Source of the DNA: Pseudocercospora fijiensis CIRAD86
Lineage: Eukaryota; Ascomycota; Dothideomycetes; Mycosphaerellales; Mycosphaerellaceae
Assembly (NCBI RefSeq): GCF_000340215.1
Contig: NW_006921546.1
Location: 62,001 to 126,000, forward strand
Reading direction: 5' to 3'
DNA length: 64,000 nucleotides
Part shown: positions 59,567-64,000 of the stretch, piece by piece
How positions within the stretch are numbered: position 1 is the first letter of the stretch
Layout: each line of letters starts with the position of its first letter
Notes under the pieces: generated by a model
Told to the model about the DNA's origin: nothing
The model's input: only the letters and a program-made list of their open reading frames with translations
Database searches by the model: none
Program-made: the position numbers and the translations under genes

Positions 59567-62321
59567 TCCGAGGCTTTCGCTTACTACCGCCTCCTCTACG
59601 AGGAGGTTGCAATCTATATTATAATCGTAATATACGCGACAATCTATATTATAATACTATTATATCGCTTTCCTAATCGACTTAGTATATATATATTGTA
59701 TTTCTGACAATACTACGGCCTCGTAATCCCTTAACTGCGCGTATACGAAAGCCTATCGCAAAAATAACGCCGTACGCGTACGAGGAGACCCGGATTCAGG
59801 CTATTCTAAACAAGATCCTCGCATTCTACTACGAATACGACGAATACGTGCCCAATATCAAACAGTAGGCTACTAATAAGCGTGTCGACTATTAGAAGCT
59901 TCGTTTCCGATATTTAAAGGCTATAAATCGCCCTAGTAGACGTCCTATACTTACGGATCGACTCGCGACTCGATCGAAGCTAAACCTAGCTTAGTAGGCC
60001 GCTCTACTCGAATACTACTATAGGCGCGAGCTTATAGGCCTCGATATTCTAATACGACTATTATACGATATTGCTAATAATATACTCCTTCGAAACGCTC
60101 TAGATCCGCTTAATCTAGTAACAGTAGACAGGCGCTAGTCTAAGAGGTTTATAAAGCAATATAAGCTTTATTAGGTGCTATAGAAGCCTATCGAGATAGT
60201 ACGTAAGGAGGCCTATAAACCTAATCGAATAAGACGATAGTATATACGGTTATAAGAGACAATGCTATACTACAATATCGTTGATCTACGGCTTATTTAG
60301 AACTTCGATAAGACAGGCTTCCGTATAGGAATTAGAGGCACAGAATACGTAGTTACTATAGACCCGAAGCGTCGTTCTTAGAGCGCTTCCGAGACTAATA
60401 GGAAGTATATAACTTCTATTAAATTAGTTAACGCTATAGGCAATTATATACCTCCTATACTAATCGCTGCTAGCAAAGTACTATAAGAACGGTGGTTTAC
60501 TAACCTGTCCGGATCTACGCTAGTTAATATAACGGAAAGCGGATATCTTAACGACAACTCGGCCTATTACTATATCTAGCACTTCTATAAGTACTCGAAA
60601 CGATATATAACTAACGAGGACTAATAGCGTATACTAATTTACGACAATTATAGTTCTTACGACTTCTAAGAGTTCCTAGAGTTTGCGTAGTCTTACAAGA
60701 TAGTAATCTTCGGTCTACTAGCTTATATATTACATTTCCTTTAGCTACTCGATATAGTGCTATTCTAGCCGTTTAAACACTATTATAGGCAAGCTATATT
60801 AGACGCAATACGCACTAGTTGTACTCAATTTAGTGTTACCGAGTTTATAGCTACTATCGACTCTATAAGAGCTAATACCTTTAAAGTTAGTAGTATTAAA
60901 TCCTCCTTCCGTAAGACAGGTCTCTTTCTATTCGACCCGGAGCGTACTATACGGTTTCTTAGACTCGAATACAATAGTAGAGACACTATATAATATTAGC
61001 AAAGACTCGAACGACTAGATACGCTTACTATCGAAGAAGTAGACCGAGTAGTTAACGTAGCAGGTTTACTCGAATACGGAGATAGAGATAATAGTACGCT
61101 AACGATCCCTCGCTACCTATACTAACTAGAGGTACCTATACTATTAACGGAGAACTCGAATGGCATATTAAGCGTAAGAACTAGTATAAGACATACCGAC
61201 TTCCTCTAGCGACGACTCGAAGGCCTCCTATTGTTACCCTCCGCTAGGGTTACGAAGCGACTATTTGTCTATAACGAAGTAAACACTTAACTAGCTACCT
61301 AAGCAACGTTTAATCTCTCTTAAACCGAGGTAGTAACTCGTATACGTAAACGACGAGAAGATGCTTCTTCTAGACCTATCGTTGTAGGTAGACTATTATA
61401 TACTTTACAAGCAAGAAGAGCTATTAAGAAGCGCAAGTTTAATAAAGCCGCTCTTATAGAGCGGTAGGCAAGAGATAAGGCACGGCGCTCGAGAACGTTA
61501 TAGACTAACTATAAGAAGCGCTATCGCAAGGCTATTAATACAAGCATTAGGAGTCGTCCGAATACGAAGGTTAAGGTCTAACTATTATAAGAGATAGGCC
61601 TTAACTTGTAGCCTACTAAAGGTTAGTTAGTAAAGACATATACGCCTATTCTACCTATCGAGAAAGCACTTAAAGTATACCCCGTTATACGCATAACAGT
61701 TAAGATTGCTAGAGCTAAGAAGACTATTATCTCTACGTACAACGTACTTACCTACAACGGTAAACCTAGTAGTAATATTAATCCGGATACTAAAGAAGAA
61801 GATCTACTTAAATACTTATATAGGCTGTAGGTATAGACTTACAAAGAGGCAGAGCGACGTAGGCGAGATGCTATCGTTACTACGAGGCAGGCAGCTAAGA
61901 AGCGCTTACAGAAGCAGTTCAAGCGTAATAACGGCATTCTAGTGTCTAGTAATAAAGATAGTAGACAGGATAATAGCGACGATGATCTTATACCTCTTAT
62001 TAACTATGTATAGCCTGCTATACTACTGCGTAGTCTATCTAATAAGCACGAGTTGCCTATAAGATCGTTACCTCCGTAGCCGGTTTCCTCGCCCTAGTCG
62101 CTACCCGATAATAGTAAGCAAACCTAGTAGTATAGTATGTCTGTAACACTACCTAATAGTCTATATTATATATAGAGGTCTTTAATACATTCTATAGGTC
62201 TTGTTTGTCTATTCTAATACTAATCTAACTATATTATAATATAGATTGTCGACAATTAGTCGATTATAATATAGATTGTTACTACCCGAAGGGTAGGCGG
62301 TAGCGAAGCGGAAGCTACGGA
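59567..62321 (+). mobile_element. pogo/Fot1-like element with ~95-bp imperfect TIRs
   Basis: The left end from 59567 (tccgaggctttcgcttacta) and the reverse complement of the right end from 62321 (tccgtagcttccgcttcgct) align over about 95 bp, including two copies of caatctatattataat in each end. TA flanks at 59565-59566 and 62322-62323 are the expected target duplication. Both flanks are minisatellite array. Length is 2755 bp. Confidence 0.88.
59764..62217 (+). pseudogene. pogo-like DDE_1 transposase relic
   Basis: Frame 1 runs about 817 codons with RIP-type stops to TAA at 62215. The N-terminal part resembles the pogo/CENP-B DNA-binding region (EETRIQAILNKILAFYYEYD, then RLATRSKLNLAQQ). The catalytic domain reads NFDKTGFRIGIRGTEYVVTI (first Asp at 60307), RILIYDNYSSYDFQEFLEFA (second Asp at 60643) and LHFLQLLDIVLFQPFKHYY (third Asp at 60751). 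The last two are 35 residues apart, a DD35D pattern, and all three are intact. SSFRKTGLFLFDPERTI follows as in Fot1-type enzymes. A long basic C-terminal extension (KKRKFNKAALIERQARDKAR) makes it longer than the usual 500-600 residues. Confidence 0.9.
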
Positions 62322-64000
62322 TAGCACTTACTATAGGTATTTTAGATATTACTGCTTGCTATAAGCGTTCTTAGTAGTACTTGCTATTAGCGTTCCGAAT
62401 TAGACTTACTATACCCGTTCCGAATAGTACTTAGCATTATAAGCGTTCTAAAATAGACCTATTATAAGCGTTATAGATAATAGTTAGCTTAACCTACGCG
62501 TTCCTAATAGTACTACTCGCTATAAGCGTTCTTAGTAGTATTTACTATAAGCGTTTTAGATTTCACTTGCTATAAGTATTTTAAATAGTATTTGCTATAG
62601 GTATTTTCGATAGTACTACCTAGTATAAACGGTAGTGTTTCTAATACTATATTAGTCGTTTAGGCCTAATCCGGCGGTATTTACTCGAGGGCGAGGCGGT
62701 ATACTCGAAAGGCTTATCCTACGCGTTCCGGATAGTACTACTCGCTATAGATATTCTATAGAGTACTTACTATAGGCGTTTTAGAGGGTACTCGCTATAA
62801 GTAGTTCGAATACAATCTATCTATAGGCGCTTTAGATAGTAATTACTATAAGCGTTCCGGATAGTACTTACTCTACGCGTTCCGGATAAGACTTAGTATA
62901 GGCGTTTCGGATAAGAATTGCTATATAGCGCGTTCTAAATGAAACTTAGTATAGGCGTTATAGATAGTAACACTAACTATTAGAGCTCCGGATTAGACTT
63001 ACTATACGCGTTCCGAATAGTACTTAGTATTATAGGCGTTCTAAATCAGACTTATTATAGGCGTTATAGATAATAGTTAGCTTGTTATACGCGTTCCGAA
63101 TAGTGCTACTCGCTATAGATATTCTATAGAGTACTCGCTATAGGCGTTTTATAGGGTACTAGCTATAGATAGTTTGAATGCTATTTAACTATAGGCGTTT
63201 CAGATAGTATTTGCTATAAGCGTTCCGGATAGTACTGCTCGCTATAGACATCTCGGACAGTTAACGCTATAAGCGTTTCGAATATTACTACTTACTATAA
63301 GCGTTTTTAGTAGTATTTACTATAAGCCTTTCGGATATAACTTGCTATAAGTATTCTATATAGTATATACTATAGGTATATTAGATAGTACTTCTTGCTA
63401 TAAGCGTTCTTAATAGTACTTACTATTAGCGTTCTAAATTAGATATACTATACGCGTTCCGGATAGTACTTACTATACGCGTTCCGGAATCCGGATAAGA
63501 CTTAGTATAAGCGTTACCGATTAGAATTACTATATAGCGCGTTCTAAAGCGTTCCGGATAGTACTACTCGCTATAGACATCTCGGATAGTTACCGCTATA
63601 AGCGGTTCGAATATTACTACTTACTATAAGCGTTTTTAGTAGTATTTGCTATAGGCGTTTTAGGTTAAACTTGCTATAGGTATTCTAAGTAGCATATACT
63701 ATAGGTATTTTAGATAGTACTACTTGCTATAAGGGTTCTTAGTAGTACTTGCTATTAGTACTCCGAATAAGACTTGCTATACGCGTTCCGAATAGTACTT
63801 ACTCTACGTGTTTCGGATAAGACTTAGTATAAGCGTTTCGGATTAGAATTGCTATATATCGCGTTCTAAATAGAACTTAGTATAGGCGGTATAAATAGCA
63901 GCACTAACTATTAGCGCTCCGGATTAGACTTACTATACGCGTTCCGAATAGTACTTAGTATTATAAGCGTTCTAAACTAGACTTATTATAGACGTTATAG
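62322..64000. repeat. Minisatellite array, segment 4, running off the window
   Basis: About 1.7 kb of repeats with the core gctataagcgttccggatagt at spacings of 25-28 bp. Variants have ggcg for agcg, gtttt for gttcc, and occasional inserts (ttagcattataagcg, tatatagcgcgttc). The block tcctacgcgttccggatagt recurs in segments 1-3. Longer blocks repeat too, for example cagttaacgctataagcg at about 63255 and gatagttaccgctataagcg at about 63585. No gene is seen. Confidence 0.9.

Noticed and set aside
61706..61942. Open plus-strand frame of 78 codons
   Set aside because: It is another frame of the pogo transposase C-terminal extension.
1..64000. Alternative genetic code with TAG/TAA read as Gln
   Set aside because: Stops do fall at conserved Gln codons, but TGG (Trp) positions also read TAG, ATG starts read ATA, and Cys/His codons of zinc knuckles read Tyr. 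CpA and TpG are depleted in non-coding repeats too. RIP explains all of this and a recoded stop does not.
1..64000. tRNA, rRNA, CRISPR arrays
   Set aside because: No tRNA A/B box pairs, rRNA-like stretches or regularly spaced identical repeats with unique spacers were recognised. The tandem arrays have no unique spacers.

Overview
The window looks like RIP-mutated (repeat-induced point mutation) heterochromatin of a filamentous ascomycete (Pezizomycotina). CpA and TpG are scarce almost everywhere, TpA is very common, and CpG is kept. Nearly every reading frame is broken by TAG or TAA where the protein family expects Gln or Trp. ATG often reads ATA, and Cys or His codons read Tyr. No intact gene remains. 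The transposon families (Tad-type LINEs, Ty1/copia, pogo/Fot1-like, Tc1/mariner, MULEs, hAT, a PIF/Harbinger-like element) and short GT-AG introns with CTAAY-like branch sites fit a fungus. I read coding relics by allowing only C-to-T and G-to-A changes.

Layout. 1-8.7 kb: unrecognised ORFs, a hAT transposase, two separate histone H3-like relics (4.4-5.2 kb and 6.9-7.5 kb), a 353-bp tandem duplication between them, and many short GCCGG minisatellites. 8.9-13.2 kb: three unrecognised ORFs, two of them convergent and of similar length. 14.26-14.62 kb: a MITE-like element with 36-bp terminal inverted repeats. 15.8-19.0 kb: a 3'-truncated copia element on the minus strand, followed by an LTR-like sequence. 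20.9-23.7 kb: a Harbinger-like DDE transposase converging on a coiled-coil ORF. 25.4-38.9 kb: two near-identical minus-strand LINEs, each with a target-site duplication, around an older plus-strand LINE truncated in its RT. 39-43 kb: two MULE-type relics. 43.6-47.6 kb: a tandem repeat of about 0.61-0.67 kb split by a Tc1/mariner element. 48.8-50 kb: a Lys-rich ORF. 50.7-64 kb: a 25-28-bp minisatellite array into which two MULEs and one pogo element have inserted.

The elements are nested, so relative ages can be read. The two long LINEs keep more TpG/CpA than their surroundings and look youngest. The most unusual content is the pair of divergent H3-like genes. RIP acts on duplicated DNA, so their mutation suggests they were multicopy, perhaps carried by a mobile or segmentally duplicated unit. 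Boundaries of broken genes are approximate, and all family assignments come from motifs read by eye.
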